Positions 63,801 to 64,000 of a stretch of 64,000 nucleotides of DNA are shown piece after piece. The stretch spans positions 10,666,001-10,730,000 of the forward strand of contig NC_088316.1 in assembly GCF_910592395.1 (NCBI RefSeq). The letters run 5' to 3'. The notes under the pieces are model-generated. The model made no database searches and was not told the origin of the DNA. It saw only the letters and a list, made by a program, of their open reading frames with translations. Origin of the DNA: Lineus longissimus. Taxonomy: Eukaryota; Nemertea; Pilidiophora; Heteronemertea; Lineidae. The position numbers were made by a program, and so were the translations under genes. Numbering within the stretch: the first letter of the stretch is position 1; every line of letters begins with the position of its first letter.

Positions 63801-64000
63801 CCATGAGCTGGAGGGCCAATTGGTATCAGTCAGAGGGACAAAGCCTCATGCCGATTTTCTAATTGCTTTATGTCTATATTTAATGAATTGATGTGATAGA
63901 CTTTTATATCGAGTAGCTTTTTGGTGGTTATCACCCCTTGAACATGACGAAGCACTCACCATTTCGGTAATTCTGTTTTGGGGTAGGGGAAACTATATTG
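63801..64000. other. Non-coding sequence at window edge
   Basis: Nothing recognised. Confidence 0.5.

Overview
This window is eukaryotic and looks like the repeat-rich genome of an invertebrate animal, probably marine. Coding pieces are split by introns with GT/AG sites, there are no operons or bacterial-type genes, and the repeat content (BEL/Pao, Gypsy, DIRS, CR1-like LINEs, Harbinger, THAP/TTAA transposons and many short inverted-repeat elements) fits an echinoderm, hemichordate, lophotrochozoan or similar animal. The exact taxon is inference. I see no complete conventional single-copy gene; almost everything recognisable is a transposable element or a gene fragment.

Layout. 1-7.8 kb: non-coding sequence with small inverted-repeat elements. 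7.8-15.9 kb: a nested transposon stack, all on the minus strand except where stated. A BEL/Pao-type LTR element has an LTR-like end and primer-binding-like site near 15.7 kb, an SGNH-hydrolase-like ORF and a split gag ORF. A 4.17 kb TTAA-flanked transposon (9734-13903) interrupts the gag. It carries a plus-strand THAP exon, plus-strand transposase C-terminal exons and a minus-strand gene for a P2X7 'ballast'-type domain. A 1 kb inverted-repeat element sits in the gap of the transposase gene. A Harbinger/HARBI1 element cuts the gag again at about 8.65 kb.

16-35 kb: inverted-repeat elements; two copies of a segmental duplication (17.2-19.6 and 31.6-34.2 kb) carrying a kinase-like exon; a secreted-protein gene with PAN-like and GxVxGW exons (21.6-23.3 kb, minus); two elements whose terminal repeats are arrays of a CGCCTA word (23.8-24.7 and 30.2-30.9 kb); and a decayed DIRS-type RNase H (26.7-27.4 kb).

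35-46.4 kb: LINE scraps; a Gypsy pol relic broken by two inserted elements (37.97-39.8 kb); and a young Gypsy element on the minus strand (about 41.05-46.40 kb) with near-identical LTR segments, a long gag, a protease, a candidate -1 frameshift site and almost no reverse transcriptase.

46.4-64 kb: the second copy of a duplicated segment (47.4-48.3 kb); two copies of a 1.15 kb non-coding element ending in a (GAC)n tract and a hairpin; an APE-type LINE on the minus strand that one of these elements interrupts; a CR1-like LINE present as a head-to-head palindrome (57.29-60.54 kb); a zinc-finger ORF just downstream; and a 143 bp tandem repeat at the right edge.

The genes do not form a pathway. 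The layers record an insertion order. BEL came first, then the THAP/TTAA element and Harbinger into it, then the 1 kb element into the THAP element. In the same way a Gypsy pol was hit by two later elements, and an APE LINE was hit by the (GAC)n element.
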